From the IMG/VR virus record IMGVR_UViG_3300035698_009789, positions 1 to 20,462 of that record: 20,462 bases of DNA, one strand, 5' to 3'. Every line of letters begins with the position of its first letter. Position 1 is the stretch's first letter. Source of the stretch: a virus. Below the pieces are notes generated by a model. The model saw nothing but the letters and a program-made list of their open reading frames with translations, was not told the DNA's origin and searched no databases. Of this stretch, positions 1 to 7,427 are shown in pieces. The position numbers were made by a program, and so were the translations under genes.

Positions 1-1495
1 CCTCGCCTCGGTGAACCATAGCAAGCCCCGTTTCAGCCACTTTCCCACCACCTGCATACCCAACGATTCCACCTGTTCCTGAAGCCCCAAATACGTCACT
101 TGCTCCATACGTGGATAGTGCTGTACCGCCACCACCCGCACCGCCCGCCATAGCACTGAATATCATCATGATTGCTTTTTGAGCAAGTGCTCGCATTGCC
201 ATTTGCTGAAGGTCTAAAAAGAATGCACGAAATATATCTCTCGCATTTCCCAATTTATTATTTAATCCATCTACAAATACATCAGTAAATAATGTTTCCA
301 TTGAATTACCAAACGATAGTTTGAATTGTTTTGTACTTTCTGAGAATGACTTTATACCGTATTCAGCTCGTTTCATTGCTAAAACTGCTGCTTCCCCTGT
401 CCTTCTATGTATCTCCGCAGCATACTCTGACCATTCTGCTAATTTATCTGCTCTTGTATTATATGATAGCGTCATTGCTCTTTCTTCATCACCAATCTGA
501 TTGTAATATGCAATTTTTTCTCCTTGGATTATATCTATTCTTTGTTGAAATAAATTGTTCATTAAAACTTCTTGCTTCTCATTGGCTAATTTCTCTATCC
601 CCATTAGGTCTGCATATTTATTTTTATATTCAGCGATTGTCTGCCGTATCAACAATTGCTCTCGTTTAAATCCATGTTCTTTTAGAATGCCTATTTCTTT
701 TATTAATTTGTTTTGTAATAGTAATTCTTCGTTAGTTGGATATACTCTTTTTCTTCCTTTTAAAAAATCAACCCCTTTACTAATTCCAGTTTTAACAAGA
801 TTGCTAGCTCCAGGTCCCCCATGTATTCCAGCAAGTTGAGTCGCCCCTTGTGATAACGCTGATGCCCCAACCTTGGCAGCAGTTTTCCCCATCTCAAAAC
901 TAAACCTTTTCGCCATTCCCAGTAAATCAGAATATAAATTCCTCCATCCTTCAATTGTTTTTGATACCCCCGTTTCAATATTTCCACCATACCCCATTCT
1001 TTTTCCAAAATCTTCAAGTGTCATTCCAAGAGCTTGTGCTTGTTTTTTTAGATTTTGAACCTCATCAGTATGGCTTGTCATGCTTTTTATTGCTCGTGAT
1101 ACTAATTTAATATTAACTTCAGCTAATAACATACCAATTGAGATACCACCCAAATTTGTTTTTGTGAATTTTAATGCTCGATTTAATAAGTTTGTTGTCG
1201 CTACACCAGTTTTTACAACCTTCCAAGTCCGTACCATATTTCTTCTAAAATTTCTTATAGCCCAAATAAGTCCAGCACCCTGAAGCATTGTTTTTGATAC
1301 TTCGCCAACAGTTTTCCTTAAATTTCGTAATGCATTTTTTAGATTTGTTGTTCCTAATCGTAGATTTTGTGTTGCAGCTTCAGCTCTATTTGCTGTTTTT
1401 TCATAGTTTACTAATAATTTCTCAACAGCTTCAAGAGCTTTCTTTACGTTTTCTTCAGCGGATATTTTTATTTTTAATTCTCGTTCTGTCGCCAT
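1..1495 (-). CDS. Tail tape measure protein, C-terminus cut by the window edge
   Basis: Tape measure proteins set tail length and occupy the tail tube lumen before DNA ejection. The frame is open from ATG 1495 to the window edge (498 codons) with no stop. An in-frame TAG lies 21 bases upstream, so this is the only plausible ATG. Residues 1-60 are helical and charged. Residues 85-135 hold basic and hydrophobic segments. Residues 255-400 are a long polar helical region. From about residue 398 there is a lambda-type tape measure C-terminal pattern: SFGNSMETLFTDVF, then an Ala/Met helix with LAQKAIMMIF, then Gly-rich AGGAGGGG, ending near VHRGE, which in this family usually lies close to the C-terminus. 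The protein is therefore probably a short tape measure, implying a modest tail length (inference). The Shine-Dalgarno site is weak (AAAGAG next to the ATG). The start overlaps the end of the chaperone extension by 41 bases, suggesting coupling to frameshifted ribosomes. Confidence 0.87.
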   Translation of the reverse strand, partial: MATERELKIKISAEENVKKALEAVEKLLVNYEKTANRAEAATQNLRLGTTNLKNALRNLRKTVGEVSKTMLQGAGLIWAIRNFRRNMVRTWKVVKTGVATTNLLNRALKFTKTNLGGISIGMLLAEVNIKLVSRAIKSMTSHTDEVQNLKKQAQALGMTLEDFGKRMGYGGNIETGVSKTIEGWRNLYSDLLGMAKRFSFEMGKTAAKVGASALSQGATQLAGIHGGPGASNLVKTGISKGVDFLKGRKRVYPTNEELLLQNKLIKEIGILKEHGFKREQLLIRQTIAEYKNKYADLMGIEKLANEKQEVLMNNLFQQRIDIIQGEKIAYYNQIGDEERAMTLSYNTRADKLAEWSEYAAEIHRRTGEAAVLAMKRAEYGIKSFSESTKQFKLSFGNSMETLFTDVFVDGLNNKLGNARDIFRAFFLDLQQMAMRALAQKAIMMIFSAMAGGAGGGGTALSTYGASDVFGASGTGGIVGYAGGGKVAETGLAMVHRGE

Positions 1496-2071
1496 CTCTT
1501 TTTCGTATCTCCCCTAGTCGCCCCTCAATTATATTAAACCACAGCATATCTATATTGTATTGGTCGTAATACCCACCAGCACGAGGTAAACACCTAAAAA
1601 CTCCATCAAGTGTCGGACTACAAGCTAAATACAATCGCAAAGGGCGTGTGAGTTCTGGAGGCTGTATGCCCTTCATTATATGTTCAACCCCCAGAACTAC
1701 TTTTTTCTTTCTTCTTCCGTCACGCCAGAAAATCCATTATCAGCGTCTATCTTTGTTGATAACCACCGTGTTACCTGTATTGGTAATAATTTTTTTGCCC
1801 CATCAGTGCAGGGAACAATAACACCTTTATCATCAAGAATGTTTTTCCAACCGACAACAGCCATATTGATTTTCATTGCATTGGCTTTTCCAGCAAGATA
1901 CCTATACACAATCCTGTTATCCTTTTTCTCTGTTTCAGACGCTTCATCTTCTATTTTATCAGATTCTTCAGTTGTTAATTTTCTTAAAGTGAATACAGGT
2001 CTATCCTTTTCCTCAATATCTTTTTCTGGATAAACCACTTCATATGTTTCTTTAACATTTACTAATTGCAT
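1455..2071 (-). CDS. Tail assembly chaperone, long form made by -1 frameshift
   Basis: If ribosomes slip back one base at A AAA AAG (1706-1700), the zero-frame stop TAG is skipped. Translation then continues VVLGVEHIMKGIQPPEL and on to a TGA at 1455, giving a 205-residue product (124 + 81). The two-product arrangement (G and GT proteins) is a conserved property of long-tailed dsDNA phages, and the extension is thought to recruit the tape measure protein. In this window the extension is open, follows directly in the -1 frame, and ends inside the first codons of the tape measure gene. A separate start at ATG 1676 (MKGIQPPE...) lacks a good Shine-Dalgarno, which favours frameshifting over independent translation. 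The coding span is 2071-1700 joined to 1700-1455. Confidence 0.75.
1651..1698 (-). promoter_or_regulatory. Stem-loop downstream of the slippery site
   Basis: The arm AGTTCTGGGGG (1698-1688) can pair with CCTCCAGAACT (1661-1651): 11 pairs with one G-U wobble, enclosing a 26-base loop. Only one base separates the base of the stem from the heptamer, shorter than the usual 5-9. The lower pairs would have to be melted by the ribosome, or the upper part may act as the effective structure. The position and perfection of the repeat support a role as frameshift stimulator. Confidence 0.6.
1697..2071 (-). CDS. Tail assembly chaperone, short (zero-frame) form
   Basis: A 124-residue acidic and basic protein between the tail tube gene and the tape measure gene, the position of gpG-type chaperones. 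These coat the tape measure during tail assembly and are absent from the mature virion. The start has a strong Shine-Dalgarno (AAAAAGGAGGGGTT then ATG). The sequence is predicted soluble with no membrane segment: an N-terminal strand-rich part (YEVVYPEKD), a charged middle (DKIEDEASETEKKD) and a Lys/Glu-rich tail ending EERKK just before TAG. Identification rests on position, size and the frameshift signal at its end rather than on a strong sequence motif. The last codons AGA AAA AAG TAG contain the slippery heptamer A AAA AAG. Confidence 0.8.
   Translation of the reverse strand: MQLVNVKETYEVVYPEKDIEEKDRPVFTLRKLTTEESDKIEDEASETEKKDNRIVYRYLAGKANAMKINMAVVGWKNILDDKGVIVPCTDGAKKLLPIQVTRWLSTKIDADNGFSGVTEEERKK
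1700..1706 (-). promoter_or_regulatory. Slippery heptamer A AAA AAG for -1 frameshift
   Basis: The minus strand reads AGA AAA AAG TAG in the chaperone frame, which places A AAA AAG exactly in the X XXY YYZ phase. This is the same heptamer used by E. coli dnaX. It abuts the zero-frame stop. An AG-rich stretch (GGAAGAAGAAAG) lies just upstream and could act as an upstream Shine-Dalgarno-like stimulator. A stem follows immediately downstream. Confidence 0.75.
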
Positions 2072-2087
2072 AACCCCTCCTTTTTAT

Positions 2088-2972
2088 TTATGTTATATCT
2101 CCACTTATTTTTAATGAATATTCTGTTGCTGGTGCATCAACATACGCAGTAAAATTAAAAGTTTCAAGAATGTAATCTGATTGACTTGAAACTGGAACTG
2201 GTCGGCTATCATATTTAATCTTTGCACAATAAAATGTAAGAGAATAACTTGACCGTGCAAAATGGACTGCAAATGACCGTGCTGAATTGGCTAAGAACGC
2301 ATCTCTCTCCGTTGTATCATCAAAAACTTTTGTGAATGACCCTGTAACCTGTAGTTTTCCAGCAGGGATTTCCATTCTCTCCATTAGCGTACCAAACAAA
2401 CCAGTTTCATTGTTGTTGTTGATTTCTAGTGACCATGCCGTAACTGATGTATCTGCTGTACCATTTAATCTTACTGAACCTTCACTATGCACATACGGAG
2501 CATCACTGGTAGTAAAACTACTGGCATTAGCCGTTGTATCTTTAAGCCCTGCCGCTTCAATTGTAGCTCCACATACTAATTCCCCCCCTTGTGAACATGA
2601 TACACTCAAAGAAGTAACCATGCATCCCGAAGCTAAAATAGCATCTGTTTCCCTGTCTATTTCTATCGCTAATGAGCTTAATGGTCTTCCAACAGAATAT
2701 GGAGATGATGTTTGTCCCAATCCACATTCCCACCACAACATACTGTTTCGTGGCGATACGGGAAACTCTATGCTTCCAGAAACAACTCTGCTTGCAGCAT
2801 TAGAATATACTTGTTCAGGGGTGTCTTGTATTAAATCGCTATATATATTCCCCTGATTTAATATCAAATCGGCACTATGAACTGGTTGCCACGTTGATGG
2901 TGTGCCACCCGAAGCAAATGATAGCTCTTTAACTATTCCTACTTTTACTTGTGCCCCAATTGGTGTTGTCAT
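2088..2972 (-). CDS. Major tail tube protein
   Basis: A 294-residue Ser/Thr-rich, strand-rich protein just before the chaperone and tape measure genes, the position of the siphovirus tail tube (major tail) protein, which polymerises into hexameric rings. Visible features are MTTPIGAQVKVGIVKE at the start, a repeated strand pattern (VVSGSIEFPV, GKLQVTGSFTK) typical of tail tube folds, and a C-terminal ETFNFTAYVDAPATEYSLKI. A Ser/Thr-rich stretch lies at about residues 147-175 (TTANASSFTTSDAP, NGTADTSVTAW). The start has an excellent Shine-Dalgarno (AAAGGAGGATATAG then ATG). It directly follows the glycan cassette, so it is the first structural gene downstream of it. That and the Ser/Thr-rich loop make it a candidate glycosylation acceptor, but nothing in the sequence proves this. 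Confidence 0.82.
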   Translation of the reverse strand: MTTPIGAQVKVGIVKELSFASGGTPSTWQPVHSADLILNQGNIYSDLIQDTPEQVYSNAASRVVSGSIEFPVSPRNSMLWWECGLGQTSSPYSVGRPLSSLAIEIDRETDAILASGCMVTSLSVSCSQGGELVCGATIEAAGLKDTTANASSFTTSDAPYVHSEGSVRLNGTADTSVTAWSLEINNNNETGLFGTLMERMEIPAGKLQVTGSFTKVFDDTTERDAFLANSARSFAVHFARSSYSLTFYCAKIKYDSRPVPVSSQSDYILETFNFTAYVDAPATEYSLKISGDIT

Positions 2973-2996
2973 CTATATCCTCCTTTAATCGTTCTT

Positions 2997-3004
2997 CCCC
3001 CCCC
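2997..3004 (-). repeat. G8 homopolymer between the glycan cassette and the tail tube gene
   Basis: Eight G residues on the minus strand within the 50-base gap between the radical SAM stop and the tail tube start, about 24 bases before the tail tube ATG. A separate AAAGGAGG serves the tail tube gene, so the G tract is not needed as its ribosome binding site. It is long enough to slip during replication, but being outside a reading frame it could only affect spacing or RNA structure. Confidence 0.5.
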
Positions 3005-3022
3005 TTTTCTTATAAATATACC

Positions 3023-4033
3023 CTATATAAAATTAATATGCAAGTTGTTAGCAATAATTACCTCGTTTATTGTCTTATTGTACCCATGAAACCTGCAATC
3101 GTATTTATTGCAGTCGTGGATTTTTATTTTGCTGATTACTTCTTTATGTCTTTTAGAAAACCATATGTCTTTAAATTTATCTTGTATGATATTCCCTATC
3201 TTATGTTCAGCCATTCTGTACTGATAATAACAGCATATATACACATCCCCACAGGGGTCTATCATTGTATGTATTGGACTCATCACACATGGCGTGTCAA
3301 GCGTGCTTGTTGTTATACCACCTTGAATTTTTGGATTGTTATATGACTTTATTACATTATTGATTACCTCTTTACGCCCATCTGATAGCTCACTTTCATC
3401 TGCCCGTACACCCTTGAATTGTATATAATCAACATCAGTGTTAATGGCGAAACGTATCATCTTATCAACTTCTTTACAATTATACTTTGATATTATAGCT
3501 TTTAACCCAATAACACACTTTGACTTTATCCTATTCTTATATCCACATAATACCCCTATATTCTCTAATACTTTATCTAACCCACGCCCCTTTGGTGGAT
3601 TTTTTACCTTCTTATATACATCATTGTCCATTGTATCTATGCTTATTCTAACGTATGTTGCCCTCTCCATTAAAATATCATAGTATTTATGTAATAGGCT
3701 TCCATTGGTTAAAATGCCGAATTCAATACCATTGTCAGTTATATATTCAACAATATCGTTAAATCTTGGGTATATCATTGGCTCTCCACCCCCACAAAAC
3801 TCAATCGCCTTTACACCGACATCTTTTAATTGCTTAACTGTATCGCATAATTTATTATAGGGATAACTCACTTTTGACCTATTTAAGTCTTTGCATAAAC
3901 AATGTGAACACGAATAGTTACATACATACGTTGGATATATCAATGCCATTCGTGGATATACCACTTCCCCCCGCTTTATAGCAAGAGCATCTTTATAATA
4001 CGATAGTATTTTATATTTATTAAATGGTATCAT
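3023..4033 (-). CDS. Radical SAM/SPASM domain protein
   Basis: A 336-residue radical SAM enzyme with the [4Fe-4S] motif C38-x3-C42-x2-C45 (CNYSCSHC), the GGGEP SAM-binding motif at 81-85, the strand pattern ILTNGS at 107-112 and RISIDTMD at 129-136. Its C-terminus is SPASM-like, with cysteines at 249, 261, 267/268, 308 and 313 around IDPCGDVYICCYY and IGN...DIW. Such enzymes generate a 5'-deoxyadenosyl radical to modify peptides, sugars or other substrates, and the SPASM part usually binds auxiliary clusters. The substrate is unknown. It is the last gene of the glycan cassette. Its ATG overlaps the upstream stop (ATGA, 4030-4033) and it has no clear Shine-Dalgarno, so translation is coupled. 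Its spacing to the tail tube gene (50 bases) is the second largest gap in the cassette region. Confidence 0.85.
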   Translation of the reverse strand: MIPFNKYKILSYYKDALAIKRGEVVYPRMALIYPTYVCNYSCSHCLCKDLNRSKVSYPYNKLCDTVKQLKDVGVKAIEFCGGGEPMIYPRFNDIVEYITDNGIEFGILTNGSLLHKYYDILMERATYVRISIDTMDNDVYKKVKNPPKGRGLDKVLENIGVLCGYKNRIKSKCVIGLKAIISKYNCKEVDKMIRFAINTDVDYIQFKGVRADESELSDGRKEVINNVIKSYNNPKIQGGITTSTLDTPCVMSPIHTMIDPCGDVYICCYYQYRMAEHKIGNIIQDKFKDIWFSKRHKEVISKIKIHDCNKYDCRFHGYNKTINEVIIANNLHINFI

Positions 4034-5739
4034 TTTTTTGCTATTATAACCGCATTATCCCCGATATCGTGAAAGAATAAATTGGTCAGGTTGTAATCTA
4101 TACTCTTTTTTCTATCTTCTGGTATCTTGTCCCAAAATGTTCTCATCTCTGTACTACAGGGTAATTCTGGTATAGCTTTTAATTTCTCAAACATATCCTC
4201 ATTATCACACCTTCTTGTATCTACTGGTAATATTTTACATTCACTCCAAGGTGCTGTCCAGAGTATATTGTAATATTCTTCCAATGTAGGCTGACTCTCA
4301 TTAATGTGATATACATCTATATTTCTTCGTACATCCGCTTCTGCTTCTTCCTTTGTTCTCCATACAGGGCGTGGGGGTTCTCCTCCATCTGCAAATACCC
4401 CACCTTTCTTTAAAACCCTATAAAACTCCTTCATAGCCATCTCTTTGTGTCTAAAATGATGAAATGCAGAAGTCATAAATACATGGTCAAAATATTCGTC
4501 TTTAAATGGTATGTTATGCCCATCACCGCAAACACACATAATTCTAGCCTTTGCGTGCTCTCTTAATTGTACAGCACTACCTAACCCTTTAATCTCGTCA
4601 TCACATATATCAAGCATAACTACCAATGCACCTTTTTTTGAAAAATAATTTGCCTCCCATCCTATTTCCCCACCAAGATTGAGTATAACCTTACCCTTCA
4701 CATCTCCCATATGTTGATATGCCATTTCAATCATTCTTGCGTTAACCTTCCATGAATGGTGGTCTACATAAGGGTGTTTATCAAGCTCTTTTACTCCTAT
4801 TGCCACATAGCTCCCACCATCCTTGTGTATATCGACGCTTCCCTTTGCTTCTAGAGCCACTTCACTCCACGTTGCTTCGTTATAAAGATAGTATATCCCG
4901 TTGTTTATTTTAAATTTAGTTTTGCAGGTTCCACAAAATCCACACACTACTTCAGAAACAATGGGTGGGTTTTGTTGTTTGCATATTGGGCATATCATTG
5001 CTTCCCGTACTTCTTGTTTTTTGCATTGATGTTCCCAATCATCTTTTTGAGCTTGTGAGCAAGTTAGTTCCTGTAGTGCCATATTTTTATAATGATATAG
5101 GTATACAGCTTCATTGGTAGCATATTTATATCCAGCCCACCTCATTCTCCAAAACCAATCAACATCTTCAAATCCACCTAACCCATGATGTTCATCAAAA
5201 TTCCCTATTTCTTTTACCAGTTCTGCCTTGAATAAAAAACATGACCCGATAACTGCCTCATACCAACTTCCTTCTTTTCCAGTTGAAAGTTCTTTAGCTC
5301 TTTGATTAAATTCTTCTGGCGTAAATTTCTCGTCAAATACAACATTTGCCCCCATATGTACCCCTGATACTAGCATAGGGCTTACAATGTTAATTTTTGG
5401 TTCGTAACTGAATGTTTTTATTAGTTGTGATAACCATTTCTCCGATACAAGCATATCATTGTTCATTATACAGATATAATCTTCTTGTGCCAATTTTAAT
5501 CCCTGATTCCATACCCTTGAACACCCGCCAGAATTTTTCTCATTATTAACAATGACTTTTCTTATCATATTTTTATTTACAAACTCTACCCTATCAAGCA
5601 TATCTTTTGTATTGTCAGTTGAAGCGTCATTTATTATAATAAGCTCGTAAGGATAGTCTGTATATTCATCAACGCTATTGATACAGTCCTGCGTTATTTT
5701 AGCATTATTATATGCTGGTATTATAAGACTTAATCCCAT
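4030..5739 (-). CDS. Bifunctional GT2 glycosyltransferase, Trm112-like zinc ribbon and methyltransferase
   Basis: A 569-residue fusion. Residues 1-235 form a GT2 (GT-A fold) domain: LSLIIPAYNN at the start, INDASTDNT at 36-44, the NND metal-binding motif at 93-95 followed by WLSQL, GSCFLFK at 165-171, and GGFEDVDWFWR at 188-198, as in rhamnosyltransferase-like GT2 enzymes. Residues 249-285 form a Trm112-like zinc ribbon (C250-x2-C253, C266-x2-C269, C272) ending INNGIYYL. Residues 345-450 form a class I SAM methyltransferase: motif I ILNLGGEIG (352-360), acidic residue in MLDICD (375-380), and FDHVFMTSAFHHF (417-429). It may add a sugar and then methylate it, or methylate a chain end (inference). 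The gene overlaps the upstream stop by 10 bases and is preceded by GGGGGATAAC. The downstream radical SAM gene is coupled by ATGA. Confidence 0.85.
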   Translation of the reverse strand: MGLSLIIPAYNNAKITQDCINSVDEYTDYPYELIIINDASTDNTKDMLDRVEFVNKNMIRKVIVNNEKNSGGCSRVWNQGLKLAQEDYICIMNNDMLVSEKWLSQLIKTFSYEPKINIVSPMLVSGVHMGANVVFDEKFTPEEFNQRAKELSTGKEGSWYEAVIGSCFLFKAELVKEIGNFDEHHGLGGFEDVDWFWRMRWAGYKYATNEAVYLYHYKNMALQELTCSQAQKDDWEHQCKKQEVREAMICPICKQQNPPIVSEVVCGFCGTCKTKFKINNGIYYLYNEATWSEVALEAKGSVDIHKDGGSYVAIGVKELDKHPYVDHHSWKVNARMIEMAYQHMGDVKGKVILNLGGEIGWEANYFSKKGALVVMLDICDDEIKGLGSAVQLREHAKARIMCVCGDGHNIPFKDEYFDHVFMTSAFHHFRHKEMAMKEFYRVLKKGGVFADGGEPPRPVWRTKEEAEADVRRNIDVYHINESQPTLEEYYNILWTAPWSECKILPVDTRRCDNEDMFEKLKAIPELPCSTEMRTFWDKIPEDRKKSIDYNLTNLFFHDIGDNAVIIAKK

Positions 5740-6389
5740 GTTATCCCCCTAGCTGCAAAGTCCTTTATAACCCTTTTGTATCCATCAACAAAACTTTTCA
5801 CCCATGGCAGTTTTGAGTATCTATATTTTAATATCAACATTTTATATGTATTTGCAAATCGTGTTTCATCTAAATCTTGGTCTACCCGTGTCTTTCTATG
5901 TTCAAAAAACATATCATTGCATTTGATTATTTTATAGGGTCGCATAAAAGATGTATGTATTAAATCACAAAATTCTGCGTTATCTTTTCTCCCTAACCGT
6001 AATTGGTAATTTAAATCAGAAATGGCAATTTCACAGTCATCCATAAATTCTTTTCTTAAAAACGCATATACACATTTTTCTGACGTTTCTAATGTGGTTA
6101 TTTTTCTTATAAACTCAATTGTTTTTTGATTCCATACCTCATCAGGAAATACAAGTAATATCCAAGGATTAGAACATTTGGTTTTTGCAAATTCGTAATA
6201 TGCCTCGCAATATCCAACACATGGTACTTTATATATGCTTGCACCATTCTCCCGTGCTATTGTAATTGTCTTGTCTTCACTCTCTTGGTCAACTACAACA
6301 AATTCGTCCCCAAGTCCTTTTAAATTATCGAACATTCGTTGCATATATTTTTCTTCATTTCTCACCACCGTAAATATACTTAATTTCAT
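5730..6389 (-). CDS. GT2-family glycosyltransferase (LPS-core type, WaaE/KdtX-like)
   Basis: A 219-residue GT-A glycosyltransferase. The N-terminus KLSIFTVVRNEEKYM and the DEFVVVDQESEDKT segment (28-41) match the small GT2 subgroup that includes LPS core glucosyltransferases. The expected DxD-type motif is degenerate: LVFPDEVW at 79-86 has Phe where the neighbouring paralogue has Asp, which may alter metal binding or the donor used. The C-terminal FVDGYKRVIKDFAARG resembles the end of the next upstream protein, so the two genes look like a tandem duplication that has diverged. The Shine-Dalgarno is G-rich (TAGGGGGGAAT then ATG). Predicted cytoplasmic, with no membrane segment. Donor and acceptor are unknown. 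Confidence 0.8.
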   Translation of the reverse strand: MKLSIFTVVRNEEKYMQRMFDNLKGLGDEFVVVDQESEDKTITIARENGASIYKVPCVGYCEAYYEFAKTKCSNPWILLVFPDEVWNQKTIEFIRKITTLETSEKCVYAFLRKEFMDDCEIAISDLNYQLRLGRKDNAEFCDLIHTSFMRPYKIIKCNDMFFEHRKTRVDQDLDETRFANTYKMLILKYRYSKLPWVKSFVDGYKRVIKDFAARGITWD

Positions 6390-6397
6390 ATTCCCCC

Positions 6398-7015
6398 CTA
6401 GTATGTTCCCTCTTGTATAATTTTTTTGTAATATCCGACAAACGACTTATATGTGCCATGGTTTGTGTCCCCATATCGACATAATAACCTTTTCGCCCCT
6501 TCAATTCTATAGTTTTTTCTACTTTCTTTCTCTGTTCGCAAATTGTCTATATTCCCTTCCAATATTCTTCCTCTCCGTAACTCATGTATATTATACGGTG
6601 TAGCATTAAGGGTGTCAGTCCATAACACCTTATCTTTTCTGTATAGCCGTATGTGATAATGATGTTCTTTTCCATTCCATGTCATATGGCACTCTATAAC
6701 ATCTTGTGGTCGTTTTATTTCTGCTTCTAATCTCTGTAATAAATCTAACGACCATCTTTCATCAGGGTCACATTTTAATATCCAATTATGTTTTGCCATC
6801 AACGCCCCTTGATGTATATACGCAAATGGGTAATACACCTTTGGGAATAAATATACCTTATCTGTAAACTCTCTTGCGATTTTAACTGTATCATCTGTGC
6901 TTTCTTGGTCTATTACTACAAAATCATCAACAAATGGAGCAAGGTTCGTAAATGCTTCTTTGATGTATTTTTCCTCGTTATGTACTACTGATACCACTGA
7001 AATTTTCTTTTCCAC
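6398..7015 (-). CDS. GT2-family glycosyltransferase (LPS-core type), GTG start
   Basis: A 205-residue protein starting ISVVSVVHNEEKYIKE, with DDFVVIDQESTDDTVKIA at 30-47 and the metal-binding motif KCDPDERW at 81-88, all typical of short GT2 enzymes that add a hexose to LPS-core-like acceptors. The C-terminal part has FVGYYKKIIQEGTY, similar to the end of the downstream paralogue. The start codon is GTG at 7015, with AGGGGGAAATTAA in front. It overlaps the nucleotidyltransferase gene by 38 bases. The intact DPDE motif suggests that this copy is a functional metal-dependent transferase. Acceptor and donor cannot be told from the sequence. Confidence 0.82.
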   Translation of the reverse strand: MEKKISVVSVVHNEEKYIKEAFTNLAPFVDDFVVIDQESTDDTVKIAREFTDKVYLFPKVYYPFAYIHQGALMAKHNWILKCDPDERWSLDLLQRLEAEIKRPQDVIECHMTWNGKEHHYHIRLYRKDKVLWTDTLNATPYNIHELRRGRILEGNIDNLRTEKESRKNYRIEGAKRLLCRYGDTNHGTYKSFVGYYKKIIQEGTY

Positions 7016-7427
7016 TTAATTTCCCCCTGTACCATGTTGTTGAAACACCCTCCGTATATGGCAGATATATTACTTCCTTACCCAATCCTTCTCCATCATA
7101 AGTTATAGGCGACCAATCACTACCCTTAAATAAAACGTCCGGATTGTACTTATGCACCAATATGCTGAGAGTAAGGAAATCACGTTTATCAATTACGTCT
7201 GCATATCCAGTTAATTGTACGAGATGCACTCTATCATTATAAGACAATAATGGTTTTATATTTTTTAATGCTGTTAAATATTCGTCAGAAGCTACACATA
7301 CTATCAACTTCTCGCATTGTTCTTTTGCCCTTCTCAATAGATTGATATGCCCTACATGGCATAAATCAAATCCACCAGTAGTCATTCCCGTCTTGTAAGT
7401 CTTTCCTGCACGTTGGTTTTGTAACAT
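6978..7427 (-). CDS. Cytidylyltransferase-like nucleotidyltransferase (GCT/HldE-C type)
   Basis: A 149-residue enzyme of the HxGH nucleotidyltransferase superfamily. It shows TTGGFDLCHVGH (16-27, with HVGH at 24-27), LLRRAKEQCEKLIVCVASDE (30-49), PDVLFKGSDW (96-105) and YTEGVSTTWYR (124-134). This C-terminal signature is shared by glycerol-3-phosphate cytidylyltransferases (TagD) and heptose-phosphate adenylyltransferases (HldE C-domain). GSDW resembles the GDDW of TagD, but a sugar phosphate substrate is not excluded. I place the start at ATG 7427 because AAGGAG lies 7 bases upstream; a longer frame reaches 7463 without such a site. It overlaps the LicD-type gene by 62 bases. It probably makes a CDP- or ADP-activated group that the cassette transferases use. 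Confidence 0.82.
   Translation of the reverse strand: MLQNQRAGKTYKTGMTTGGFDLCHVGHINLLRRAKEQCEKLIVCVASDEYLTALKNIKPLLSYNDRVHLVQLTGYADVIDKRDFLTLSILVHKYNPDVLFKGSDWSPITYDGEGLGKEVIYLPYTEGVSTTWYRGKLSGKENFSGISST

Noticed and set aside
331-1569. Several plus-strand and alternative minus-strand frames across the tape measure gene
   Set aside because: The continuous 498-codon minus frame explains the region and matches a tape measure C-terminus; the others are hydrophobic shadows.
1455-1676. Independent 73-residue gene after the chaperone
   Set aside because: The frame has no good ribosome site and is open in the -1 frame directly from the slippery site, so it is better read as the chaperone extension.
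2287-2856. Plus-strand open frame of 189 codons
   Set aside because: Fully antisense to the tail tube gene; composition is that of a shadow and no motif is seen.
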